NCBI GenBank assembly: GCA_019925095.2
Contig: CM034390.1
Location: 1,661,501 to 1,725,500, forward strand
From: Dendrolimus kikuchii
Taxonomy: Eukaryota > Arthropoda > Insecta > Lepidoptera > Lasiocampidae
Direction of reading: 5' to 3'
Length of the DNA stretch: 64,000 nucleotides
The notes beneath the pieces were generated by a model. The model was not told the DNA's origin, ran no database searches, and saw only the letters and a list, made by a program, of their open reading frames with translations. The position numbers were made by a program, and so were the translations under genes. This document shows positions 1 to 9,368 of this stretch, one piece after another. Within the stretch, counting starts at the first letter, position 1; every line of letters begins with the position of its first letter.

Positions 1-1819
1 GCATTCACAACAACAAAAATTATATTAAGTACCATAAAAGATAGTTCAAATACCTTAAGCTTCTCAAGAAAGCTGCATGTTTTATAACTGACAAATAACT
101 ATATAGTACTTCTAATTCTAAGACTATCGCCTCCACTACAAAGGAATAAATTATACATACGTAGACATGGCTGACATCACTAATTACTCTTAATATTGTA
201 TTCGACTCTCTTATACTAAGGGATTAAGGTTAAAAATCGCTTGTAGAGAAATTCCAAAGCAGCATCCGGACCCATTTATTTTTCTCGTTAATGGAAACAC
301 GAGTGTAGACGTAGTATCGGGAAGTATTTTAATGGTAAAGCTTGTAACTTTCACCTTTCTAATGAGATTGTTAATTTTATCGGTAAATAAAGCATTCGAT
401 GCGACTAGGGTGGCACATTTTGTTGATAGACGTCGCATAGCTTTATTTGATACAGGTTTGTTTGCTAACAATGGAACATATTCAATAGTTTTGTAGTAAT
501 CGGAAGTTGTTTAACCGGGTGTCAACGTAGAAGCATTTATTATTAAGCTAATGGATATCGGAATTGGAGTAACCGGATGTTGGAAGTTAATCCGTATGGC
601 GGAAGTTGGTTTTATGAAGGAAGTGTAACTGAAGTGGCGCCACAGCATTACCGGATATTGTCATTGCAGCGCGCTACGAGGACCTTATAAATACTGGGTG
701 TTCGGGCAGAGGAGGGGCTTCTCACCTAATGAGAAGTGGTTACCGTCCCATATAGAAATTTACAAGAAGTTACGATAACGCTGCCGGTTCCGACGAAATT
801 ATGTAAATATAATACATTATTTGAAATATCCCAATATTTCGCCGTGGGAAAAACTCAGTTGGGTGCAAAAGAAACATTCTTGAGAATCGTACATGGACAA
901 AGTGAAGGACAGGAGGATGAACGCCTAACCGATGACGAGAATGCGATGATAGAATACGCATAGATACGCGAAGTATTTCCGAAGGCCAAACATATATAGG
1001 GCATCCGTGAGAACAGGATGGTTGACATCACGATGTTTGCACCATTTTACGCCTATTTTACTTGGTTAATCACTCCACGAATTAATGATCCACCAGACAT
1101 TAAGGTAGGACTAATAATCTCCTCGCTATTAAATGTTCATGTCGACTTTCATAAACGTGTAGAATGACTAGTAGATAAATAAGTTTTTGTATCAGAGACC
1201 ATATAAGATTCTTGTACGATTATAGTGCGTGTAACTGTACTGAATAGAAATAATAAAACTAAAAATTTTAACATACCTTAAATATTATCTCAGTTTCTTC
1301 AAAGACTTCAACCGTCTAAGATTAATGTAGAAATGCCAGGAGCTATACAAACGGAACAAGTAAGACATTAACGCGTAGTAAAATGTCCAGGATTTATTGA
1401 GGAATCATAAAGTATATCTGTTTACTATCGTGTTAATAGTAACATCTGGTCAAAGAGTGACCCTTAGCACCCGATAACTTGGGATTTAAGTAGTTTTATG
1501 TCATATAGGGAATTAATGCATTTATACTTTGTTATTTTTGAGTATTTCAAAATACTAATGCGGTAAGGGCCGTACTCACATTCTCAAACACTTAACTTGA
1601 AATATTAACCTATAGAAATAGTAATAAGAAAAGGTAGTAGTGCTTCAAGTACTACCTAGAGGTAGCAAAAGAGTAGGTTGTTTCCAATGGTAAGTGGCTA
1701 TCACAGGTAATTTAATAATTTATCAAGTTAAAGAATCAATGACTCCCACAAAGGACATTGAGGAATTAAGAGGTATTGTGCATTAGGGCTTTGCATTGTT
1801 TAATGTTTATGGTATTTAA
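1..1819. other. Unrecognised AT-rich sequence
   Basis: I see no repeat family or conserved protein here. An 86-codon frame on the minus strand (211-471) and a 75-codon plus-strand frame (736-963, ending in an acidic stretch EGQEDERLTDDENAMIEYA) are open, but neither resembles a family I know and neither has a visible splice or promoter context. The stretch at 715-745 faintly resembles the GGAAGCGGTTACCATCG segment of SINE-B. Treat as possible unique intergenic or intronic DNA. Confidence 0.4.
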
Positions 1820-2230
1820 ATGACTATTGATGATTTAAAACATTTAATAAAGTTAATATACGATTATGAAACAGAAGACATAGAGAAGAAGACAATGAAA
1901 GAAATGGTGATGACAAAAAATAATTTACCATCTGAGGTGATAGTACAAAGTTATACAACGTAGTTTTAACAGATGATAATGAAATAGCACTGATTGATGT
2001 TAATTTTTTTGGTAGATAAATAAGCGCTTTTACGTCGCATAACAGATTTGTTTTAACAGAACATATTAAATAAGATTAAGCCCAGCAACACAATAATGCA
2101 GTCTTGTAGTATTAAACTTATGATGCCCATTTCATAATCAATCCTAAAACTGGTGAACCCGTTACAAGGCAGTAAACCATCGGGCGCCAAAGTGAATCTC
2201 TTTATGGTCCCACTTTATTGCTCTTGTCTT
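1820..2230 (+). pseudogene. Decayed reading frame, unrecognised
   Basis: From the ATG at 1820 a frame of 47 codons runs to a TAG at 1961. After a one-base shift near 1959, a second frame runs to about 2230 with readable stretches (VVLTDDNEIALIDVNFFGR, YDAHFIINPKTGEPVTRQ) broken by several TAA/TAG stops. All disabling codons before about 2225 are TAA or TAG, and the intervening residues look protein-like rather than random AT translation. I do not recognise the family. It may be an old mobile-element or virus-derived gene, or chance. No neighbouring gene supports a function. Confidence 0.3.
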
Positions 2231-2935
2231 GAAAACCGTCATGAATGATGGTCTTGTTCCAACTTAAATCAATACCGTTCTAGTACCTCGTGATCATTTG
2301 AAGAATTTTAGCTTTGATAGCTTCTGACCGCAGCTTCGCATGACATTTTAAGAATTTTTGCTTACACACTTTCGGGACCTCTGTAGGCTGGGAGGACCGT
2401 ATCATTGATGCGGCTGATACGGCGGTAGCTACGCCCCTGATGAGGATGAACGCCCAACCGAAAGCGAGCGGTGCGGTGGTAGAAAGAAGACGAAGGCACC
2501 ATTATGAACAGTTCCTCGGAACACTTCCTGCCTCTAACTAATCGTAACTATAACTTTTTCTATGGAAATGAATGTGTTATTTATGTAGCTGTCTATACTT
2601 TTATTGGTTTTTCGTAACGTGACGTTTGATGTCTGTTTCTGTGGACTGTTGTAATAAAAGAAAACAAGTTGTGTCTGTTATTTATGTTTTTATGTGATCG
2701 GGAGAAGAAGCCCTTGTCCCCTGTTTATTGATAGAACGGCACTTAAAGGGGTTTCGATCAATTAAACACTTGAACCCGTATGACATTGGACGTAACTGAA
2801 ACTCTTTGAAAGTTTGGTTAATAATACTTTAGAAGATATTTAATTCGTCAATATTATTGACCTATTTGAAGTTATTGATTCAGTTTAATCACACAATATG
2901 TATGAAATAATTATCTATCTATACTTATATATATA
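2231..2935. other. Unrecognised intergenic sequence
   Basis: Mostly AT-rich. The 2380-2520 part is locally GC-richer and contains a short open stretch rich in Arg and Ala. No terminal repeats, SINE boxes or recognised protein motifs are visible. Confidence 0.4.
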
Positions 2936-3202
2936 TCTAATATATAAAAATAAATCGTAGAAATGTGTGTACGTGCATAACTTGAGAATGACATAACCAA
3001 TTTTGATGAAATATTTTATGTGTGTTTGAATGGGTTCCTGGATGGTTTAGATTCGCAATTAGAACCGGTAGGTGGCGCTGAGATCGAGTTCCAGAATCCT
3101 CCTAATCAGCTGGACCGATTTTGGTGATTTTGTTTTCGTGTCATGAAACAGTCTTTTAGGAATTCAGGAATATGACGGTACGAAGTCCGCCGGGTCAGCT
3201 AG
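2936..3202 (+). mobile_element. Non-autonomous Helitron (GGTAGGTGGCGCT family)
   Basis: The element begins with TC after a run of TA and ends with CTAG followed by T. A GC-rich segment (CCGCCGGGTCAGCTAG) lies just before the end. The interior holds the sequence GAACCGGTAGGTGGCGCTGA and 'gaccgattttggtgattttg', which recur in the Helitrons at 9684, 58710 and 62568. TC...CTAG termini with no target duplication are the known signature of Helitrons. It encodes nothing. Confidence 0.75.
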
Positions 3203-3474
3203 TTCATGTATAAACACTTACACACTCGTAGATATTTGTATGGTATGTATATTAATCTATAAGTTCATATTTGTATTGGTGTACAATAAAGTGTTATCTA
3301 TGTACGGGTTCTTTACGCTGGAATGCTCAAGAAAGACAGCGGACGCTGTGCACAGCGTACGTGCGCCGCGTAAGGCATCTGAAAAATATCAATATAGTGC
3401 ATTTTCGTAACAAGTATACACTTAAAAACCGTCGTTAACTTATGAGAATCGTATTAATAGTAGTATTAAAATAA

Positions 3475-3635
3475 GGTGATGTCAGGAGCCTTAAGAACAG
3501 ACGAGCGTGCATGACAAGAGTTATGAATGTCAAAGTAGCAACTGAGGTGTATAAGAATAAGCCTAAATGGCGCTCTGTTGTGCGTGCCTACCCCGCAAGG
3601 GAACTGGCGTGAAGTTATGTATGTATGTATGTATG
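3475..3635 (+). mobile_element. RTE-like LINE 3' fragment with TSD
   Basis: A 5'-truncated copy holding the last codons (VCKN-type, ending PARELA stop), the TGAAGTT segment and an (ATGT)n tail. The 11-bp sequence TATTAAAATAA is present before (3464-3474) and after (3636-3646) the copy, the mark of target-primed reverse transcription. It is one of about 23 copies of this tail here. Confidence 0.85.
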
Positions 3636-4027
3636 TATTAAAATAAATGTTTTAGTCAGTTGGACATTGTCATAGCTTTTTAAAACTATGGCTGCGTTCC
3701 ACGAGAGGCTCACAGTGACCACATTCACGACTGCAATTTAATCCAGTTCACTTACTTGCGGACGTTACAATCATAAACTCTAGTGGAACGGATTATGGAG
3801 CGTTTATGTCACAAACGACGAATATACAAATGTCATTGGTTGATTTGAAAAGCGCGGCTTTTTTCAATGTCTACCGATAGAGAGGTTTAATGAATGACAC
3901 ACCTCTTGACAAAATAATGACATCATTAGTGACGTTTTCGCCACGACCGTGGTCGCCCTGTGGAACGGCTAATGGAGCATTTTGGGCGTTGTGAGCTACT
4001 AACGGAAATATTTTAGTATATACATAT
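3636..4027. other. Unrecognised, with diffuse inverted ends
   Basis: A stretch near 3690 (GCGTTCCACGAGAGG) is roughly the inverse of one near 3957 (CCTGTGGAACGGCT). A motif GTGGAACGGATTATGGAGCG (3782) recurs as GTGGAACGGCTAATGGAGCA near 3960. This could be an eroded DNA transposon, but the ends are too imperfect to call. Confidence 0.3.
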
Positions 4028-4541
4028 TGTTACGAGTTTGCGGGACTCGAATTAAAAAGCCGTTAGAATGATTATAAAGTTTATTAGAACTATATACAAA
4101 CGGAACAAATCCAAACGTAATGCACAAGGTCGTAATTTAATAAAACGCGTAAAGTCCGTCACTATTAGATTCCCGAATGTACACATGTCACGCCTAGATC
4201 GTAGTTGTAGCTCAACTGACCCCCTCCCTCAATCAGGCCATCGTTTTATACTTCACAAATGCAAATGTGCCCGCCCGGCAACGTCGACATAAATTCCTAG
4301 AATTAGCTTGTACTTATAATCCGCAACACATAGCTAATGATGTTCCTGAGCGGCCGTAAACGAGTACAATAGGACAATAGGCTGTTCTCCACAATAACTA
4401 GAAACGCATGTCAATAAATAAGTGAACAAAAGAAGACGATCATAAAAGGATTTCAATTAGTTCAAATGCCGACAGGTAATGAAATGTGCTTTTACAGATC
4501 TGTACGTGTAATTTGTCTTTGTCGGCGCCTATGTTGTAACA
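4028..4541 (-). mobile_element. Solo LTR, family L1, with ATAT duplication
   Basis: Starts TGTTACGAG and ends TTGTAACA, so the termini are TG..CA with a 6-bp inverted repeat. It is flanked by ATAT on both sides (4024-4027 and 4542-4545). Read on the minus strand it contains a TATAAAA-type box and, further downstream, a poly(A)-signal-like region, as in the copy at 30648. No internal retroviral-type coding region is present, so it is the product of LTR-LTR recombination. A 4-bp ATAT duplication fits Ty3/gypsy-type integration, but clade assignment is inference. Confidence 0.85.
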
Positions 4542-4574
4542 ATATATTATTATGTAGTATTCTAATAATACACA

Positions 4575-5290
4575 CATACATACATAGCTTCACGCCAGTT
4601 CCTTGCGGGGTAGGCACGAACAACAGAGCGCCATTCAGGCTTGTTCTTACACACCTCACTTGCTTCTTTGACATTCATAACTCTTGTCATGCACGCTCGT
4701 CTGTTCTTAAGGCTCCTGACATCACCTTCAGCTAGTATTCGATCAATTTGATCATGGGAGGTGTGTCGTGGCCTTCCACGACTTCTGCATCCATCCACTT
4801 TTGCATTGTATATCTGTTTAGTCATTCTTTCATCATGCATTCTTTCCACATGCCCGAACCACCGGAGCATTCCTTTCCTTACCTTCACCCCGACACTCTC
4901 TTTCAGACCAACTCTCTTTCTTACTTCGGCATTACGAACGCGGTCCGCGAGCGTCACTCCGCAGATTTTGCGCTGTGCTCGCATCTCGACCGCGTTTACT
5001 CTACTTTCATGCTCCCTCTTCCATACCCAACTCTCGCTTCCACACGTGAGCGTAGGTACCAGCACCGCGTTGTGTACGGCGAGCTGGGCCTTCTGGCTGA
5101 CGTTTTTAGCGCCTAGAAGTTTACCTAACGCTCCATTCACACTATTCCCCGAATTCACTCTTCTTTCTATATCAGCGGTGTACCGTCCATCCCTGCTAAA
5201 AGCACATCCAAGATATACAAACTCACTTACTTGCTCCAACATAACATCATCTACCAATATCCTTGCATTCGTTCTGGTTTCTTCTCTTTC
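4575..5290 (-). pseudogene. RTE-like LINE reverse-transcriptase C-terminal fragment
   Basis: The longest copy of the RTE-like tail. On the minus strand a frame of about 230 codons carries, in order: VSEFVYLGCAFSRDG, VPTLTCGSESWVW, the hallmark RKGMLRWFGHVERMHDERM, and the closing KNRRACMTRVMNVKEASEVC. The first two motifs are the known end of the reverse-transcriptase thumb region in RTE and related LINEs. The catalytic domain and endonuclease are missing, so the copy is dead on arrival. The usual final PARELA is altered to PARNW by a one-base loss (TTCCTTGCGG rather than TTCCCTTGCGG). The low-coordinate end is the (ACAT)n tail. Confidence 0.85.
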
Positions 5291-5360
5291 AAATAATAGT
5301 ATATTTAATAATAGTAATCGTATTTTCTTTTATTTTACTTATATTATTTTTTTTAAATTT

Positions 5361-5519
5361 CGGCAGACAAACACACATTCTATATCCCCAAATTAAGCAA
5401 GTTACGCTTGTGTTATGGGTAATATACAACGTACTACTTTGGGCCGATCCCAGACACCCAGACCATAGTAAATAACGGAGAAAATACGTTTCCAAAATTT
5501 ACTTTACCAGGAATTAATT
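5361..5519 (-). repeat. SINE-A, 3' part (interrupted copy)
   Basis: The plus strand starts CGGCAGACAAACACACA and continues to the 'ttactttaccaggaatt' segment. This is the 3' two thirds of the tRNA-derived SINE on the minus strand. The tRNA head resumes at 5851 after the SINE-B insertion, so the two parts are one copy. Confidence 0.85.
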
Positions 5520-5521
5520 TT

Positions 5522-5842
5522 ATCCGTGCAGGAACGGAGAAAGAATACAATTTCCTGCGGCCGGGCGACCTGTCTTAAGAAGCGACTAAACAACCCACAG
5601 CCAAGTGGTAGGGCATTTGCCCGACTGGATGGCTACCAACCCTGGTCTAAAGCATGTCGCTATAACTACCTTGAGTTGTGTTCCGGCATTAGTGACCAGG
5701 TTCCAGTGACCCTTAAGAGAGCAGCAGCGCATTTGTAGCACCTTTGGTGTTGCACATGTCCATGGGCGATGGTAATCGCTTTCCAGTAAGTGGGCCGTTT
5801 GCCTGTCTGCTGAACTCCTGCAATAAAAACATAAAATAAAAA
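5522..5842 (+). repeat. SINE-B inserted into SINE-A
   Basis: Complete copy from TCCGTGCAGGAACGG to a short A-rich tail (CAATAAAAACATAAAATAAA). It splits the SINE-A copy between 5519 and 5851. SINE-B has conserved hairpins: GCAGGAA..TTTCCTGC, GTCG..CGAC, and CCAGGTGGTAG..CTACCACCCCTGG. It has no protein role. Open stretches through it are by-products of a conserved sequence. Confidence 0.85.
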
Positions 5843-5850
5843 ATCAAACC

Positions 5851-5914
5851 CGTTCTCTACGTTGCAGTGAGGTAGGCTGGCAAAGGCTTAGCCCGCTCAA
5901 CCACAGAGGCCGTC
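5851..5914 (-). repeat. SINE-A, tRNA-like head (interrupted copy)
   Basis: Reverse complement of GACGGCCTCTGTGGTTGAGC, containing the box A-like TGGTTGAGCGG. Box B is damaged by the SINE-B insertion beside it. Confidence 0.8.
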
Positions 5915-5929
5915 CTATTTTCGCCTCTA

Positions 5930-6588
5930 TCCATAGATCACAGGCCTTGGTGGAAGACCAACGCTGGTTGACTTAACCAGCTACATGCTTAGCCGGGACC
6001 AAATTAGAACATCTCACATTAGTCTAGCTGGGGGACTCCGTCAGTGTGGGAACTCCGTAGGTACATCTCTTGTTATTTCCGTGTGTGAAAAAACAGTTAG
6101 CAAAGCTAAGTCGCCATTTAACTCTATGTTCGAATTGTAGATGGCGTTAAATTCCGTTTATAAAAGTTAAAAAACCGAGAGGTGTACCAACTTACCCCAC
6201 TGACGGACGTCCCTACCTTGACTATATATTTAATGTGACGCCGTATGCAGCCTACGGCGTTTGTAAGTAGACCACCACCTAACGATTTTTCTGATTTTAT
6301 TACGAGTTGATGCAAAATTTTATGGATGCATTAAGAATCCAAAAGATTGCAGTGGTGCAGCAATGAAATTCAATCCTTTTATCTTGTCCATAATCATCCA
6401 GTAGTTACGACATAAACTCGTTGCAAGCGAAACCGGGCGCAGTGAGATAGCAATCAACATGTTTATCACGGTGTTTAATTATGTCCCAAGTATATCGTAA
6501 TATAATTATTACCAAGGTATTTATTTTTAAAACTTTGCCTTAATACTTATTAAAGTTAAGTGCTAAAAGTTATAAAGTTTGGGGGCCG
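5930..6588. other. Unrecognised spacer with one hairpin
   Basis: No recognised family. A perfect short hairpin ACGCCGTATGCAGCCTACGGCGT lies near 6239-6261, with 8-bp arms and a 7-base loop. It may be the end structure of an unclassified Helitron, but no CTAG terminus sits at the expected distance. Confidence 0.35.
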
Positions 6589-6902
6589 TTTTTTTTATTG
6601 TTGCAGGAGTTCCGCAGATACGCAGACGGCCCACTTGATGGAAAGCGGTTCCCATCGCCTATGGACATTTTCAACACCAAAGGTGCTACAAATGCGCTGC
6701 TGCTCTCTTAAAGGAGACTGGAACCTGGTCACTAATGCCGGAACACAACACAAGGTTGTTATGGCGGCATACTTTAGACCAGGGGTGGTCGCGATCCAGT
6801 CGAGCAAATACCATACCACCTGGCTGTGGGTTGTTTAGTCGCCTCTTACGACAGGCCGCCAGGCCACAGGAAATTGTATTCTTTCTCCGTTCCTGCACAG
6901 AT
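6589..6902 (-). repeat. SINE-B, full length
   Basis: The poly(T) at 6590 is the inverted A-tail and the 5' end is at CTGCACAGA (6902). All conserved blocks are present with scattered substitutions. Confidence 0.85.
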
Positions 6903-6984
6903 AATCAATTTTAGGAATTTGAGGAACTAGAAGTCGGATTTGCTTTTTGTTATTTGTTTATTTTCTACTTTTTAGCGTTACTCT

Positions 6985-7347
6985 GCGTATTTTACCACCT
7001 GTATAACGGGGAGTGTCACGAGGAACTGCTTGATCTGGTGCTAACGCCTCATTTCTACAACCGCTCCGCTCGCCAGCGACGGTATATTCACCCCTATTTC
7101 CTTGAACTCCCACGCTCAACCACGCCACGGTGAACTAGAACATTTATTCCGCGTACAACAATGATCTGGAGGGAACTTCCCGCCACGGTTTCCCTTTGCG
7201 CTATGACATGGTGTTCTATAAGAAGGGCCTTATAAAACTTCTTAGAGATCATCACGCGTTGGCGACACCCCTGGTGTTGCAAACGTCCATAGGCGACGGT
7301 AACCACTTTCCATCAGGTGGACCGACTACCTGTTTGCCTGCTTCAGG

Positions 7348-7349
<2 letters not shown>
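6985..7349 (+). pseudogene. jockey/CR1-like LINE C-terminal remnant and 3' tail
   Basis: Translation gives FYHLYNGECHEELLDLV, then PRTTMIWRELPA and, after a frame change, RYDMVFYKKGLIKLL. This matches the known C-terminal layout of jockey/CR1-type LINE polyproteins in insects (YNGECSEEL.. / LWNELP.. / RYDMGFFKK..). An in-frame TGA and a frameshift disable it. The 3' UTR (GGCGATGGTAACC..CCATCAGGTGG) is the stretch shared with SINE-B. The tail has become a TA microsatellite. Confidence 0.75.

Positions 7350-7433
<84 letters not shown>
7350..7433. repeat. (TA)n microsatellite
   Basis: About 84 bases of uninterrupted TA directly after the LINE 3' UTR, where the family usually has an A-rich tail. 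Open frames over it (YIYIYI) are meaningless. Confidence 0.95.
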
Positions 7434-7435
<2 letters not shown>

Positions 7436-7666
7436 CACGTACGTTCCTATAATCTTCGAGGGTTGCTCTCGATTTCTCTGGGATCCACTCATCAGACCCT
7501 GACTTGATGACAATGGGACCGCCTCAGACTCTTTCGAATATAAAAAACATTTTGAAAATCGGTCCACAATTGACGGAGAAATAAATTTTAGTAATCTTCC
7601 TCTTCTGTACACGGGAGGTTTCTGGAACTCGACGTCAAAGCGCCTATTTTGCGTGCGAGGGTGGAT

Positions 7667-7905
7667 GAGGGGTTACTCCATCTAGTCCAGCTCCTTCAGG
7701 AAGTCCACCAGTTTCTTAACGTCGTTGAAGACTTCACGGAGGCTAGCTGGGGTATCCAGATACTTCACCCTGTATTGGGCCACCTCTCCGCATTCAAGCA
7801 CGACATAGGTGGCTGTTTCTTCTGCTTCCAGACAGGCACTGCACAGGGGGCTGTCGGTGACACCTATATTAATATGATGTCTGTTAAAATTGCCATTAAC
7901 TAGTC
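7667..7905 (-). pseudogene. LINE C-terminal CxxC..H..C-like fragment
   Basis: The minus strand reads NRHHINIGVTDSPLCSACLE, then AEETATYVVLECGEVAQYR, then a hydrophobic tail ending LKELD stop. This is the known terminal block of R1/jockey/LOA-like LINEs (..GL.DSPLCR.C..EEET..H.L..C..). The spacer Cys pair and the final Cys are kept; the His is replaced by Tyr in TYVVLEC. Upstream sequence to 8100 does not translate sensibly, so the copy is 5'-truncated. Which LINE clade is uncertain. Confidence 0.7.
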
Positions 7906-8191
7906 TCAGCCGGGATCAACTGACCCTTAGAATCCTCCTGGAGAAACGCAGGTTTGCTCGGGGGATTGCGAGCTTCGTTGCCTTCGTTGCCGGCCGGATC
8001 GAACCTGCTCGAGTGAGCTCTCTAGGGGACTTTACCTCAGATGGCCTGTTGCAATTTGAGGGGTTGAATCTAATGACGCCCGCCAAAAGGTGATAACAAT
8101 GGCCTAGTTAATGACGAGCGACGGGAGATATAAAGCCCGAGAGGAAGGATCCGAGGCGACTTACACTGTCTTACTGCCGTTACGCAGCGTG

Positions 8192-8590
8192 GTATGGCTG
8201 TGAGAGAAGAAACGGCGAAAGAAACTCCTCACCAACACTTGCCTGCATTCCTTCAGTTTGTCCCAAAGTTGTTAATTCCCTTTTGCCCAAATTTTGGCTG
8301 TGAGAGAAGAAACGGCGAAAGAAACCCCTCACCAACACTTGCCTGCATTCCTTCAGTTTGTCCCAAAGTTGTTAATGCCTTTTGCCCAAATTTTGGCTGT
8401 GAGAGAAAAAACGGCGAAAGAAACTCCTCACCAACACTTGCCTGCATTCCTTCAGTTTGTCCCAAAGTTGTTAATTCCCTTTTGCCCAAATTTTGGCTGT
8501 GAGAGAAGAAACGGCGAAAGAAACTCCTCACCGACACTTGCCTGCATTCCTTCAGTTTGTCCCAAAGTTGTTGATGTAGTGTCTTTTGCC
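8192..8590. repeat. Tandem repeat, four units of ~100 bp
   Basis: The unit starts GGCTGTGAGAGAAGAAACGG at 8196, 8296, 8395 and 8495, and ends GCCCAAATTTT. Units differ by few substitutions, and the last one diverges at its end. The unit includes AGAAACGGCGAAAGAAACTC, which resembles AGAAGCGGCGCAAGAAACTC in the TIR-T family, so the array may have grown from part of such an element. Confidence 0.9.
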
Positions 8591-8636
8591 CAAATTTTAG
8601 TAATAAAAAACTTGAGAGGTGTCAAGGGACCCCGGA

Positions 8637-8949
8637 TGGAACGAAGTTCCTTTCGATTAATTAGTGAAGGAATTGTAATAAAACTTTTATTTTTTTTAAG
8701 TTATAATATTTTTTTTTTAAATTAACAAATATAATGTTATATAAACTTATTATTAACGAATATAACAAATTAAGTTGTCTCTCTCTCTCTCTCTATAAGA
8801 GAGAGAGAGACAGACAGACAGACAGAGAAACATGCGACGCCGCACAGCTTACAATAGCTTACTATAGCAAAAAGTGTCGTGACAACTTTTCGTAAGAATT
8901 TTTTCCGTCTAGCCCCCTTTCACAACGCGCGATAAGGAACTTCGTTCCA
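8637..8949. mobile_element. Possible MITE with GGAACGAAGTTCC inverted ends
   Basis: TGGAACGAAGTTCCTTTCG at 8637-8655 is the inverse of CGATAAGGAACTTCGTTCCA at 8930-8949. In between lies a (CT)n-TATAA-(GA)n palindrome at 8780-8810 followed by (CAGA)n. No open frame is present. No clear target duplication was found, so the class is open. Confidence 0.45.
8780..8826. repeat. (CT)n/(GA)n palindrome and (CAGA)n
   Basis: A run of CT is followed by TATAA, a run of GA and then ACAGACAGACAG. The CT and GA runs pair into a hairpin of about 14 bp. Confidence 0.9.
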
Positions 8950-9368
8950 ATACATACATAAATCTTATATGTACAAATGTTTTATACATCAAACAGCTTT
9001 GTTCTTTTGTTTTGTTTTTTAAAACCACTAGTACTCATTGGCCTCCCCTACAACATTCGATATTGAAGAGTTCTTGTCATTTAAATCTTAATCGAAAAAC
9101 ATCCTGCGCGTACGCACACCAAAACACCATTGTATTGTGTGGGATAAAACAGACTGCGCTCGGGTACACGTCGAAAGACATGTCTATTATTATTAAAAGA
9201 ATCTGATTAAAATGTCGTTAGCGTGTTCAACGTGGGTCTATTTCGAAAAAATAAATCTGTCAAGTGCGTGGTAGACGTACAAAGGGTTTCTTGAGGGGTT
9301 AAACATGCATTATTTTCATTATTTAGGGAGAGGAGGTCATACACACATTTTTTTTAAAATAGAATAGA

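Noticed and set aside
4761..5396. Plus-strand frame of 211 codons over the RTE copy (and its many counterparts elsewhere)
   Set aside because: It is the antisense of a conserved LINE coding sequence. Composition (Ser/Pro/Thr/Leu-rich) is typical of a shadow frame.
7343..7612. Tyr/Ile repeat protein
   Set aside because: Translation of a TA microsatellite.
8192..8590. CRISPR array or repeat-protein gene
   Set aside because: The units are direct tandem copies of ~100 bp without variable spacers, in a eukaryotic context.
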